64,000 nt of DNA from NCBI GenBank assembly GCA_028023455.1, contig JAQFVV010006635.1:62001-126000 (forward strand). The letters run 5' to 3'. Positions 1 to 11,958 of the stretch are shown here, in pieces. The stretch comes from Epiperipatus broadwayi (lineage: Eukaryota; Onychophora; Udeonychophora; Euonychophora; Peripatidae). The notes below the pieces were generated by a model. The model had not been told where the DNA came from. It did no database searches and worked only from the letters and a program-made list of their open reading frames with translations. The stretch's first letter is position 1, and each line of letters begins with the position of its first letter. Both the position numbers and the translations under genes were made by a program.

Positions 1-901
1 TACTCAATTTTTGATTTGAGTTTATTAAGCTTTTGTTTATAATTTTTATATATGGCTGAGGACTAACACACTTTTCTTTCCAATTTATGGTTTCTTTCTC
101 TATCTCTGTTACTATTTCATAGCATATATCAGACAATTTTTCTGAAACATTTTCTTCTATATTGGACAGTTCCTTAGTTATATGAGAATTAAGTTTTTGA
201 TTATGTTCATTTTCATGTTTTTCATCTTCTTGAAGATCAGAAGATTTTAATTTTGCTTTATTAGATTTATTTTCATCCATTTGAAACTCTTTTGCTGTGT
301 TTGATATTCCAGTCTCAGCTTCTGTATATACTGATTCTCTCTTTTCAATTTTAGAGGTATATTCCACAATCAGAAGTTTTCCTGAAGGTAGACTGACAAT
401 TTCAAGATCACTCTTTGTAATTTCAATTTGTGATTCCTTTAAAATATCTTTGGTTGGAAATTCTAAAGTTTCTTCCTCATCCAATTTTTTAGACTGAGTT
501 ATTTCTTTTATTAACTGGTTGAACTTTTCATTCTGATTTTCCACTACTTCCATAATTTGTTTTCCTATTCTTTGGTTTACTTCTATTGCTTGCTTGTTAT
601 CTTCTTCTCTCTGTTTATCCCTTTTTTGGTTATCTTCTTCTCTCTGTTTGATATCTTCTTCTTTTTGTTTGTCTCTTTTTTGATTATCTTCTTCTCTCTG
701 TTTATCCCTTTTTTGGTTATCTTCTTCTCTCTGTTTGATATCTTCTTCTCTTTGTTTGTCTCTTTTTTGGTTATCTTCTTCTCTCTGTTTGATATCTTCT
801 TCTCTTTGCTTATCTCTTTTCTTTTGGTCTGCTTTTATAATTTCTATTATCTGAGCTATCATAGCTATCTTTTCTGTTTTCTGAGCCTCCATGTTTACCA
901 T
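1..901 (-). CDS. Partial open frame, charged coiled-coil protein (possible retroelement gag-like ORF)
   Basis: Reading the minus strand from ATG at 901 (second ATG at 892) gives 300 codons without a stop, still open at the window edge; an in-frame TAG lies just upstream near 950. So long a frame in such A+T-rich DNA suggests coding constraint. Residues 1-24 are helical. Residues about 25-100 are an 18-residue repeat built from the units KQREED, IKQREED and NQKRD, predicting a long, highly charged coiled coil. The rest is acidic and lysine-rich, with no catalytic motif, zinc knuckle or membrane segment visible. On the same strand, 200-400 bases upstream, lies a possible LTR with primer-binding-like repeats, so a gag-like first ORF of an LTR retrotransposon is the leading guess. 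A host coiled-coil gene is the alternative. I do not recognise the family. Confidence 0.5.
   Translation of the reverse strand, partial: MVNMEAQKTEKIAMIAQIIEIIKADQKKRDKQREEDIKQREEDNQKRDKQREEDIKQREEDNQKRDKQREEDNQKRDKQKEEDIKQREEDNQKRDKQREEDNKQAIEVNQRIGKQIMEVVENQNEKFNQLIKEITQSKKLDEEETLEFPTKDILKESQIEITKSDLEIVSLPSGKLLIVEYTSKIEKRESVYTEAETGISNTAKEFQMDENKSNKAKLKSSDLQEDEKHENEHNQKLNSHITKELSNIEENVSEKLSDICYEIVTEIEKETINWKEKCVSPQPYIKIINKSLINSNQKLS
597..830 (-). repeat. 54-bp in-frame minisatellite inside the coiled-coil ORF
   Basis: Period 54 bp (18 codons), about four units, alternating a GATATC-containing and a GATAAC-containing half. The unit length is a multiple of three and all copies stay in frame, so the repeat expands the coiled coil without breaking it. 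Confidence 0.8.
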
Positions 902-1105
902 TTTTCCTTTGTTTTCTAAATCAGTAAGCTTCTCTCTCCATCCACACCATGACCCTACCCCATCTTCTTTGAAATGCCTGTTTCATTCTTTATGCCATTC
1001 TTTTTTGTGTTGTGTTTTTCTTTTAAACTTTTATTTTTCCATCCTTCCTGAACAAATTACATCACTACATCATATGCACTGTTCATATCACGGAATCGTG
1101 ATCTG

Positions 1106-1277
1106 CTTATGCCTATGAGTAGGCTAGCTAGATCGGACCTCACAGTAGGGTGGCAAATTAACCGGCCTATGAGTATGCTAGCCAGATAAGGCCTCACAGT
1201 AAGGCGCCAAATGTAACCGGAGCCTATAGGTAGGTTAGCCAGGTAAAGCCTCACAGTTGGATGCCAAATGTAACCGG
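1106..1277 (-). repeat. Three tandem ~56-bp units with primer-binding-like motif
   Basis: On the minus strand each unit begins CCGGTTA, followed by ATTTGGC or a close variant, then CTGTGAGGC and a GCTAGC-like block; the CCGG marks sit near 1163, 1218 and 1275. TTACATTTGGCGCC resembles the LTR end plus primer-binding site of many LTR retroelements, here triplicated. Function is inferred only. Confidence 0.5.
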
Positions 1278-1683
1278 ACCCGCATACAACCGTTTTATTA
1301 CGTCAGCTGTAACAATTTTCTGATGAGCATGTTGTAGGAAGGAGCTATCAATTGACATTCCTAATGCAGATGTTAATGCCTCCTACAACAATATTTCCTG
1401 CTCATCAGAGGATGTAGTACGATAGAGACTGGAAACATCTAAATATTTCTATGTTTGGTTTCCCAAAAAGCGCCATTAGAGTTCCGTCTCACTACAACCT
1501 GACTTGCCTAGATCTAGTTATGCCAGACGTAGCTCAGAAGGCATGAGATTCTCATGAACAAGTGCTATAACTGATGAGTGATGCAATAAAACAAAACATA
1601 ATTGGACAACTGGATAACCAATTTAATTTTTAGTAACAAAAAAAAAATTTATTAAATAACAATTAATTTGCAATTTCTAACAA
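1267..1683 (-). mobile_element. Possible LTR upstream of the coiled-coil ORF
   Basis: On the minus strand the segment could run from TGTTAGAAATTGC (1683) to CCGGTTACA (1267), that is TG...CA ends, with AATAAA about 30 bases before the 3' end. It contains a strong hairpin at 1320-1408 (CTGATGAGCA with TGCTCATCAG, TTGTAGGA with TCCTACAA). The partner LTR would lie outside the window, so no target duplication can be checked. The upper boundary is a guess. Confidence 0.3.
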
Positions 1684-1756
1684 AGTTCATTTCTATTCAC
1701 ATGATAACTCATCTTCATTTTTACTTATGAAAGAGTTAGAAGCAGTTCTTTTTTTT

Positions 1757-2095
1757 ATCAATAGTTCATTTACAAGTTCATTTATGAGAAGACGTTTGGA
1801 AACAGTCTAATTCAACAATAGTTCAATTTTGAATCCCTTTATGAGAAGAAGCTTGGAAATATTCTAATTCAACAATAGTTCATTTTGAATTCATTTATGA
1901 GAAGAAGCCTGGAAATATTCTAATTCAACAATAGTTCATTTTGAATTCATTTATGAGAAGAAGCCTGGAAATATTCTAATTCAACAATAGTTCATTTTGA
2001 ATTCATTTATGAGAAGAAGCTTGGAAACATTCTAATTTAACAATAGTTCATTTTGAATTCATTTATGAGAAGAAGCTTGGAAACAGTCAAGCATT
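1757..2095. repeat. Tandem repeat, 56-bp period
   Basis: About six units containing TTCATTTTGAATTCATTT, ATGAGAAGAAGC and GGAAAYATTCTAATTCAAC. The inner units are nearly identical and the first is the most diverged. Confidence 0.9.
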
Positions 2096-2189
2096 TATGG
2101 TTTATACAGCATTTCATTATTTTATGAATCATTATTGATTGGTAAACATTTAAACTTAGCAATTCTTGATTTGTGGAGCATTTATCATT

Positions 2190-2535
2190 TGGTAACCGAA
2201 GCATTTATAATTCAGTCAAATATAAAAGTATATTCATACACATAAACTCTGTTTGGCTTGTGGAGCATTAGATCATTTAGAGCATTTATAATTTAGTCAA
2301 ATATAAAATTATATTCATATACATAAACTCTGTTTGGCTTATGGAGCATTTATCATTTAGTAATTAAAGCATTTCTAATTTAGTCAAATATAAGAGTATA
2401 TTTATACACATAAACTCTGTTTGGCTTGTGGAGCATTTATAATTTAGTAATTAAAGAATTTCTAATTTAGTCAAATATAAGGGTATATTCATACACATGA
2501 ATTCTGTTTGGCTTGTGGAGCATTTCTAATCCATA
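2190..2535. repeat. Tandem repeat, 81-88-bp period
   Basis: Four units marked by CTCTGTTTGGCTTGTGGAGC near 2250, 2331, 2419 and 2505, each joined to TAATTTAGTCAAATATAA. The period varies by small indels. Confidence 0.85.
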
Positions 2536-2564
2536 TAGTAAATACATTCAAATATTTTTATAAA

Positions 2565-2930
2565 TAAATTTGCGTATAACTATTTCATAATTTCATTTTA
2601 TAACGTATGATAAACATGTTCTAATATTCTACAAAATAAATTCTACGTAACTATTTCATAACTTCACTTTATAACATATGATAAAGATGTTTTAATATTT
2701 TATAAAACAAATTCTAGGTAATTATTTCATAACTTCATTTTATAACGTATGATAAAGATGTCTTAATATTTTATTAAACAAAACGTATGCAACCGTTTCA
2801 TAAATTCACTTCATAACATATGATAAATATGTTTTAATATTTTATAAAAATAATTTTTATGTAGATATTTCATGATGTCAATTTATAATTTATGGTAAAA
2901 AATGTCTAAACATTCCTATAACATAATTAC
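2565..2930. repeat. Tandem repeat, 71-bp period
   Basis: TAACRTATGATAAA occurs at 2601, 2672, 2743 and 2814, exactly 71 bp apart, each unit with TATTTCATAA and TTTTAATATTTTATAA. A decayed fifth unit follows. Confidence 0.85.
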
Positions 2931-3490
2931 CTTCCAGTTTTGCAGTCTAGTTTACTCTAAAGAAGGCAGGTTATTTCATCTATGGAAAGTCATGGCATAG
3001 CGTGGAGAGAGTGAAGCCGCTAAATTACCCCATTGTTATTATAATTCCTCTAGTAAAGCTTTCTTTTTCCATTTTCACGTTTTGTTAAAGCTTTATTTTA
3101 ATGTATCAAAAGAATTAAGTAATACACTTTTTTTTTAAAAAAAAATTTAATATGTTCTGCTTCTCTGTGTAAGACGAGAGAAAAAAAAAGTTCTTTTCTT
3201 CCGACGACGTGCCTGATTTGAATACTGCCTCAGTTTAACTCAAGTATCTTTTTTCTTTCTTTTTAATGATTGGATAATTAATTTCTTTTCTTTTTATTGA
3301 GACAGATAAAAAAAAATAAGATGACTTAACATTTTATTCAATTCCATCAATCACAAAATTAAAAATATGATTTTTTTTTAAACAAATCACAGCTTTTATT
3401 TCATTCCCAATTAGACTGAATCACGCTAGACATTTTTAAATGGGGGGGGGGTTATTGAATATTTATATGAGGAACAGCATATCTGTTTCA

Positions 3491-3493
3491 ATA

Positions 3494-3540
<47 letters not shown>
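3491..3540. repeat. (AT)n microsatellite
   Basis: Nearly pure TA dinucleotides interrupted once by ACAT. A run of eight G lies just upstream near 3442. Confidence 0.95.
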
Positions 3541-3543
<3 letters not shown>

Positions 3544-3572
3544 AAAATAATCAATAAAAATCAATCCATACT

Positions 3573-3971
3573 TAGACAATCCCAATATCAATAACAATCA
3601 AATTGTCAAGACAATATTCTTTTAACAATAAAGATGAAATCTCACACTTAGTAATAGTCTAATATACAAAAAAAAACTCATTTAGCCTTGAGCATTATTA
3701 CATTTATTATTTAAATAATACTTTGTGTGCAATTTAAAATTTATAATTGCAGTTTGTAATGTTATAATTGATTATTAAAGAGGTTTATTTAAACTTTTTT
3801 CTATCAATAATTTCAATCTCTGTGGTCAAGTTGCAATCTTTAGTGTCTACAAAAGTATATTAGATCATTAATAAGAGTGGGATTCCACCCAATCCCACCC
3901 TTATAGTTAAAGGGAGGTTGCCTTGACAACAGTTAGAAATTGTTGATTGTTATTGATATTGGGATTGTCTA
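3573..3971. mobile_element. Foldback/MITE with TA ends
   Basis: Left end TAGACAATCCCAATATC and right end GATATTGGGATTGTCTA are exact inverted copies; the similarity continues through AATAACAATCAA / TTGATTGTTATT-like sequence and into GTCAAGACAA / TTGCCTTGAC. The TA at both ends fits a Tc1/mariner-type target duplication. No transposase reading frame inside, so non-autonomous. Confidence 0.8.
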
Positions 3972-4085
3972 ATATATATATATATATATGATCACTAGAT
4001 GGAGTTTATCAATGGCTCTAAACAAGCTTTATTTTTATAAGTGCCAAAAGAGAAATAATTCAAAATTTCTATCATTAAAACCCTA

Positions 4086-4132
4086 CCTCCAGACCAATTG
4101 TTTTCAAGCTTATGGCTCATCTTAGTGGAGGA
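4086..4132 (-). ncRNA. Degenerate hammerhead motif, family A copy 1
   Basis: On the minus strand CCTCCA is followed by a damaged core (CTAAGATGA), AGC..GCT stem II, GAAAA, ACAATTGGTC and TGGAGG. The stem I strands CCTCCA/TGGAGG are fully complementary. Cleavage would fall between 4092 and 4091. The altered core makes activity unlikely. Confidence 0.45.
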
Positions 4133-4507
4133 CTGGGTCTCTAGAAACTAGATCTAAAATACTAACTCAAAAGTCAGCATTTATAAAACATGTTTCTATC
4201 AATTTGAAAGTCTGAACTTATCAGAGACATAAATGTCTTCAAATCCAGCTTTGCAAACCAGATAGCTATATGGGTCTGAATTCAGCTCAGTTTCACCATG
4301 TAGTAATAGCTTCTGCAATATAGCATCACAAAATCTATCAAAGGTACACTCATAATAATTAATAAAACAAGTTATAAATTTCGTAACTTGCTTCTAAGCT
4401 TGCATTTAAATGATCACTAGATGGAGCTTACCAATAGCTCTAAACAATCTTTAATTTTATAAGTGCTGAAAGAGAAAGAATTCAAAATATCTATCATTAA
4501 AACCCTA

Positions 4508-4555
4508 CCTCCAGATCAATTGATTTTGAGCTTATGGATCACCTCAGTGGAGGGC
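4508..4555 (-). ncRNA. Degenerate hammerhead motif, family A copy 2
   Basis: Same layout as the copy 422 bp away: CCTCCA, core CTGAGGTGA, AAGCTC, then AAAATCAATTGATC and TGGAGG. Stem I is perfect, but GAAA has become AAAA and the core has a two-base insertion. Confidence 0.4.
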
Positions 4556-5536
4556 TCGGTCTCTAGAAACTAGATCTAAAATACTAAATCAAAAGTCAGC
4601 ACTTATAAAACATGTTTCTATCAATTTGAAAGTCTGAACTTTTTGGACACATAAATGTCTTCAAATCCAGTTTTGCAAAACTGATAACTATATGGGTCTG
4701 AATTCAGCTCAGTTTCGTTATATAGTAATAGCCTCTGCAATATAGCATCACAAAAGCCATCAAAGGTACACTTATAATAATAAATAAAACAAGTTTTATA
4801 TATATATATATACATAAACACACACACACAAGTATAAAAAGACTGAAGGCAAAATATATAGATGATAAAACAGGTATTAGTAATATCATTGAAAAAATTC
4901 TCTTAAAGTGGGATACAAAAGATTGTAAAAGATCTTTAAAGAATCCGTTTATAAAATGAATAGATGAAATAAGGATAATAAGTTAATGGAGTGAAAGGAA
5001 AAACTGTGCATAACTTGGAAACTTCAACTTGTAATGGATAGATGTTTTTAAAAAATGATGATGATAAAAACTTTAAAATGAGTCTTTATACTTTAGACAA
5101 GTTCACAAAATTTTATAAATGAAACTTCCAACTTCTTTCAGCACTGTTAATTTTACACTGTAAGAGCATATTTTGTCAAATATATATTATTTCTCTCTTA
5201 TTTTTTAACCAATAAATTCACTTTATTTCATTGATTTCCACTTCATTCTCAATTAATATTTTTTAGCATTAGATTTGAAAATTTGTATAAGTTTTATATT
5301 TTTTGTGTGTGCATGATAAAATACCTTTCTATATAATTAATAAACATTCCTACTATTATCAAATTCAATATTCAATTTTATTTATTAGCACAGAAATGAT
5401 ATGTAATTTAAACAAATGGTTGTAAATGCCTTCTGGTTATATATTATGAAATAACATATTTTAAAACCTTACAAATTTTGTGTCATCATTAATGATTCAT
5501 TATCTCTCATCATTATCTGAGTTTAAATTATTCAGA

Positions 5537-5640
5537 TTTTTTTTCATGTGTCATAGCATAGGCCGGAAAGCAAACCCACTAACCTGGGACAACTGCTTGT
5601 AAGGCAGTTGTGTTGACCTCTCAACCACCAATGCTTGACT
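5537..5640 (-). mobile_element. tRNA-derived SINE copy
   Basis: Minus strand begins GTCAAGCATTGGTGG, has an A box (TGGTGGTTGAGAGG), an anticodon-like stem CTGCC..GGCAG-type around a TTACAA loop, a B-box region GGGTTTGCTTTCC and ends GATGCTATGACACATG plus poly(A), here with CCTATGCTA for the usual GCTGATGCTA. It is one of four copies in the window. Confidence 0.85.
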
Positions 5641-8600
5641 TTTTTTTTCATTTTAATTACCCAGGAAAACAAAAAACTTTTTCCATATTCAAAAGATAAA
5701 CACCACTGATTCATTTATAATTTTGTTTTCTGAATTCAAATATGTCTTTAAAACTTTTTATTCAGTAAAGCTTTTAAATAGTATGCAATTTTAATTTTTT
5801 AGAAATCTTGGTTTAGATATTTAATAGCACTTAATTACAAAAGAAAATACATAGCTTAAAAAGTACATTCATTTAATTTTAGATACAGTTTACCAAAACT
5901 AGCCTAACTGATAGTTTTTTATGGTGAAAATATTATGATTAAAATGCTTACCATGTCTGTTACTGTAGTTTTTAGGTGAAAGTTGAATGAGAATCCCTAG
6001 AATGAAACATTAGTGATATATTGAATCGTGTTGCTTAATAAGTCATAATGAAGTCAACTGCTATATCAGAATTATATTTAGTTCTGTGATGTTTTAAATA
6101 TTTATGTAATATGTATTTTTTTTATATTTCATTCTATTTTCTTCCTTTTAATTTTTTAATGACTTTTTAATATTGCAAGGAAGAAAGAAAACTTTCTCAT
6201 GGTCATCAAGTGGACTACTTGTAACTTTTTGTCTAGAACAAGTAAGAAAGCTATAATGGCCAATTTTTTTGAAAGTAGTGGAGGATTTTATATTTAAAAT
6301 GTCCCATTAACATAAAAAATATAATTGCGCTTAATATAACCTAACTGCAATCCTAAAAATATCTCAAGAAATATTCTATTTATATTTACAATATTAAATG
6401 TTTTATAAAGTCATCTTTACTATATCATATTAATTTTTCATGTTTACAGTTTATATGTAACAGCTACAAAAAAATTTATTTCCATTATAAAAAAAAACCA
6501 CTATCAAACTGATTATTCAGAATTTAATGAGTATCATTTATTCATAATCAGATTCATACCTACAAACTTCCATAACTGAATTAACTTTACTAAATACAAG
6601 CACATTTTTTGAATATAGCAATGTGGCTATAGGAAAATAAAAATAAATTTTGTCTACTCTGTCAAACTAAATTCCAATTGTTTAACTTTTAATTTATAAT
6701 ATGTCAAAAAATACTTTTAAAATGCTCTAAAACGTTCATTTTCATTTTCAAAATAAAGAAGTTGGAGCGATGAAAAATATTGACAAGTGGTCTGTTTTGA
6801 TTAACTTGATCAACAACCAATCCGCAACAAGAAAAGATTGCCTTCTTGCATTGTTAAAAGTTAAATTTGAATATTATTGATTTTTTACTTGTAAAATAAT
6901 TCAAGAGAAGGCAGCATCTTGCGATACTTTTTTTAAGCTTTAATATAACCGTAAATTCTTTATGGTAGCATTAAAAATGACAGAATTCAGTGACTTAAAG
7001 CTGTGATCATTTATGACTGGAGAAGTCATGGAAAGAGTTAATAGGAAAAAATGATTTTTTTATATAAAAGGAATACTTTTTTGTAGGAATTGATAATTTT
7101 AAATATTGTCATTAACATAATGTTTTTAAATTGTGAAACAAATTTTTTTAAAGTTTTTTTGTGAGAGAAACATTATTTTTTCCTCCTAAAAACTTAATAA
7201 AAAGTTAATTAAGCTAAATCAAATATTGTTATCTTTGATTTTGAAAATGTTGTTTTTCTAAATTTTAATTATTAACTTCATTAATTAAAAGTTAATTTAT
7301 GAATAGAAATCAACTGACTGATTATAAATTTTATGAAAATATTTTTTTTGATGAAATCAATGTTTAAAATTTCATACTATGCATGCCATTTTTTGTTTAT
7401 TATTAGACAATTAGTTATTAAATAATTGTTTTAAAATATTTTTGTTTTAATGTTTTATTTTATTCACTTCCTGTTTCATAAATTGCAGTGTGTATGAACT
7501 TATTTTATGACAACTTAGATGTTCTAGGATTTTTTTAATGATCCCAATAAAACTATATGCCTATAGTAGGATAAGCCTAAAAATTATTTAAAGTGATTTA
7601 TAATAAGCTGCTTTATTTATTTATCTTTTGCTCACAGTAAAAGTTTATAGTTCTAGCTTTCTGGGCTAGATATATACATAACTGTTATAAGGAGTAAGGG
7701 TTTATGTTCAGTGTTATGGACATCCGAATTATGATTATTCTGATTGGTACAAAAGAGAAATCACTTAAAGTTCATGTACTACATTTTATTATTTCTTTAG
7801 AAATTTAATTTATAGCTGGCCAATACATTAATGGTACTAAGTGCCATAGCATTGATAATGATCAGGCTATTTTTAGTATCTTAGCATTATTTGACTTATT
7901 GTATTTTTATGGTGTAGTACTTAAGTATGTGCATCACAATAATTAGTTTGCATTCCTACCCTAGGTTTGGTAGTGGCTGAATAATTAGCATAGTCTATAG
8001 TGGACCACTTTCAAATACAGCCAATAGATTGATCGATTTATTTTTATTGTTGATCATTCATGATGATGAATGATTATTACTTTTGTGTATTTCTGGTGAA
8101 CTTATAGTTAATTCTGTGCTGATTTCTCATGCTCATTCTGTTCATCTTTAATTTTATATTTTGTTTATTTGGAGATGATAGTTTCCCATCTCACAGTTTA
8201 GCCATGATGTAGTATGCTGTTGCAAATGGCTACCCAATTGTGGGACCATGGAACTCCATCTCATAATTAATCCCTATTTTCTGTATAGTTGCAATTGTTT
8301 CCCAACTTGTGGGAGCCCTATTTCTATATTGTTATAATTGGCAACCCAACTTGTGGGACCATTATTTCCATACTGTTACAATATATAAAAGGAATTGGAA
8401 TGAATAACAGTGTTCTATAGCCTAATAAAGCATAATGATAAAAACAGTATTGGGGTAAAAATAATTTAAGAGACTTAGGCTCATGTAGTTAGTTTTGGAA
8501 AAATACAAGCCATAAATCATAGTCAATGATGATTCAGTCTATGCATGGAAGGCTACAATTGAATGATTTCTAGTGATTCTAATTTTACTTAAAATCTGTA

Positions 8601-8997
8601 CAGATTATATTTGTGAATGGTAGTTATCATTAAAATAATTTTCTTATCAATTTAATTTTTTTCATCAGATTTGAATATTATATATCCTATTACTATTTTT
8701 TCCTGTTATGTGTTTATAGCCTTTATTACTATATTTAATCTGATTCTTTAATTCAATTATCTCCACTTTTATTAACTTTTTAAAAATATAGAATGGACAT
8801 TTTCATGTTGTTTTTTTATACTCCTAGTTTTTTTTTTTATATACTCTCTATTTTTTCACAGTAATTAAATTATATTTTTAAATTTTTTATTTTTTCCCTT
8901 TTTGGCAACTTTTCTTACTATATAATACTAATCATAATCCAATATATTGGTTGTGAAAATCTATTTTTTATACCATCTGATGTTTATTACTATTTAA
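5641..8997. other. A+T-rich DNA without recognisable genes
   Basis: No credible coding region or transposon seen. The only structure noted is a loose threefold repeat of CCCAACTTGTGGGA-type blocks at 8233, 8301 and 8345. Confidence 0.6.
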
Positions 8998-9571
8998 TGA
9001 AGGTGGAGTTAATGAACGAGATAGTGAATTCTGACTCTTTTGATGTTTATGTAAACAAAAATACGCTTGTTCAGAGGTTTTGGTAAAGCTTCATCTATTG
9101 ATCATAAATGCAAGCGATAGCAAGTTACATGATTTATAACTTGTTTTTGTTTTTCATAAATGTACCTTTAAAGGTTTTTGAAATGATATATATTGCAGAG
9201 GCTTTGACTATGTGGTGAAACTGAACTGATATCAGACCCATGTAGCTATCTGGCTTGTTAGGCTGGGTTTGAAGACATTACATGTCTAAAAAATCCATGC
9301 TTGCAAACTAATAGGAACTTGTAGCATAAACACTTGGAGTTAGTGTTTAGATCTAGTTTCTGGCCCCTACCCTTCACTGATGATAGGAAATTAGCTTGAA
9401 ATCAGCTGATCTGAAGGTGGAGCTAATGAAAGAGATGGTGAATTCTGACTCTTTTGATGTTTGTGTAAACGAAAATATGCTTGTTCGGAGGTTTTGGTAA
9501 AGCTCCATCTATTGATCATAAATGCAAGCAATAGCAAAGTTATGTGATTTATAACTTGTTTTTGTTTTTCA
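8998..9571 (+). mobile_element. Family A retrozyme-like element, 1.4 monomers
   Basis: Positions 8998-9158 and 9412-9571 are direct copies, period 414 bp, both starting TGAAGGTGGAG and ending TTGTTTTTGTTTTTCAT. Homology starts at 8998 with TGAAGG, which is exactly the base following the predicted hammerhead cleavage site in the internal copy (after 9411). One full monomer is therefore bounded by cleavage points at both ends, as expected if a self-cleaved RNA was copied into DNA. Confidence 0.7.
9371..9417 (+). ncRNA. Hammerhead ribozyme-like motif, family A
   Basis: CCTTCA (9371-9376) pairs with TGAAGG (9412-9417) as stem I. CTGATGA at 9377-9383 is the canonical core; GAAA is at 9398-9401; stem III TCAGCTGA lies at 9402-9409; the triplet ends ATC with cleavage after 9411. 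Stem II is weak here, so this copy is probably decayed. Confidence 0.55.
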
Positions 9572-9846
9572 TATATTTATAACACCTGTTATACATTTGG
9601 AAAAGTGAGTGATGACCATTGGACTAATAATGGTACTATATGTTTGTGCTTTAGAATAATAATAAAGAACAGATATATTAAGTGTAAAGTTTATATATAG
9701 ACTAAAAATGATAAGATAATCTTTAATGTAATTATCCAAAGTGAATGCTATCAATGGTGTGACAAGGAAATTTGACACTTGTTGATCTGTATGTATATAT
9801 ATATATATATATATACATATTATATATACATATATACTAATATATA

Positions 9847-9885
<39 letters not shown>

Positions 9886-11024
9886 ATTAGTATATCTCAT
9901 AGATAATATGTAATATAATATGTAGATAATTATCAACCATTACAGTAATGATCGTTGGTATAAAACAATATGTATTACTTTGCCAAGCCAGGTTTTTGAT
10001 ATCATATACCTTTAACAAAACATGACTAAAACAAATATAAGCAAATACAATAGCATTCCTCTTAGCAATTACTGATCATTTAGTCCAATGACATAAGCAA
10101 CTTCTGGGTCAATTTACACATGCATGTATGCAAATCTATTATAATCTAGTGACTAGTTTAATGTAAGTTTATATGCATGTGGATATACTAATGTATTTTT
10201 TAATGTTCACTTTAGTTATGCTTTGAAAAAGATACACCAGATTAAAAGCCTGGCTTACCAAAGTAATAAATATTGTTTTATACCAAAATTTATTACTATA
10301 ATAGTTAATAATTATTTACATAATCTTGTAGAATTTATTTTATTATATATATGTAGTTCATCATAGTAGAGTGAATAAGAAAAAGAAGTAGTGATATATT
10401 TCTCAAAACAAATGGTATTCTGATTTTTACTGAAAGCTGCTTAAACATAAATAAATTACTTTCAAGTACTATAACTAGTTTCTGACCAGAACCTACCTGT
10501 TAAATTTATGGATTTTTTTTAATATCATTTTATTCTCTAAAATATATATATATATTTAATTTTAAACAAATTTCAAAAGTAAAAAATCTATTATAGTTTG
10601 GTAATTTATAACATCTCTGGAAACTAGTCAAAGAATCACAGTTTACTTAAGATTTTTATTTTCTAAATAATAGTAGTTAGATTTTCATTTTTAAACTTAT
10701 AACTGGCTGGTTAGGTAACACTCAGACAGAGAATTCTTACAACACTTTATGACCTAAAAAAATTTCTGATTCATTATGTGCTAGATACTATGTGGATTTT
10801 ATTGATAAATGTTGGAGACCACATGTAATACCTTAAATGTTATAAATGCTGATCTTCATAAAGGGTTAAGATAAGTAAATATTTATGAATCCTTTTATTC
10901 ATTATTAATTTATTTGGCCACAGAATAAATTTCTATTTACATTTGTTCCTGACGAATGCATAAAAATTATTACAACCATATAAAACAAGTTATAATAAAT
11001 TTTCTTTTTATATTTATTCATTGT

Positions 11025-11062
<38 letters not shown>

Positions 11063-11074
11063 ACAATGAATAAA

Positions 11075-11144
<70 letters not shown>

Positions 11145-11958
11145 TTACATTTGTTTATATCCATTATAAATGCCACAATATATTGAACTTTTATTTCTTA
11201 GTTTTTTATTATTTTCACTATAGTATACTTTTATCTAAAAATATGTTTTTTGGTAGATAATTTTATTTTCAAAATTGAACGTTTATTCACACCCAAAACG
11301 GATTTGCAAAATATACATATAAAATACAAAATTTCATTCATACAATTTTAAATTTGTCGAATATATGCAAATTTTATTTTTTTATCAAAAGTCTTTACAT
11401 ATTTTAAAAACTCAATGCCATTAACGAGATTAATTCTAAATTGCACGACCCTAAGGATTCTGTTGCGATTCCTCAGAAATTGTATTTTCGAAATCATTAC
11501 ATTATATAAAAAATAAGACTATAAACATGTTTCAGATTTCATTTGAAATTGACTTTGTATATATATTTATATATTTGATATCTGCACAAAAAAATTGATT
11601 CTTTATTATTGAACAGAAATTTGAATTTTTTTATTTTTAAGAAAATCAAAACGGTACTTAATAATAAATCAATTGCTTCATTTTTTTTATTGATCAATTC
11701 GTATTGAAAATTGATAGATGCTGGTTTTTCTACATTTTATTAAATTATATAAGCAATGTACATATAATATTGTCTAAGCATTATTTTTTTAAAAAAAAAA
11801 ACTATTCATATTATCAACAAAAGTGTTAGAGGTATTGGAAGTACTAAATATATTATTTAAATATAGATAGTGGGATGAATATGCAAACTTTAATTGATAC
11901 AAACTCTTCCAAAACTTAAATAGGTATAGCACTAGTAACTAAGAAGCTGTTGAGATTA
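9572..11958. other. A+T-rich DNA with simple repeats, no gene seen
   Basis: TA-rich palindromic tracts at about 9790-9895. At 11015-11141 GTGTGATATA..TATATCACAC forms an (AT)n palindrome followed by CTCTCTC, (TA)n and (GA)n. Nothing else recognised. Confidence 0.7.

Larger units (their letters stand above)
3990..4800 (-). mobile_element. Family A retrozyme-like array, two head-to-tail monomers
   Basis: GATCACTAGATGGAG marks recur at 3990 and 4412, a 422-bp period, and the two units match along their length. Each contains, on the minus strand, a hammerhead-like motif and the box containing CTGAATTCAGACCCATATAG-like sequence (as the reverse complement). A/T tracts flank both sides, so no target duplication can be recognised. 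No protein is encoded. Confidence 0.7.

Noticed and set aside
1320-1408. CTGATGAGCAGGAAA in the LTR hairpin as a possible hammerhead
   Set aside because: There is no room for stem II between CTGATGA and GAAA; the motif is explained by a simple hairpin.
1757-2930. Regular short repeats considered as a CRISPR array
   Set aside because: Units are contiguous without unique spacers and the DNA is eukaryotic.
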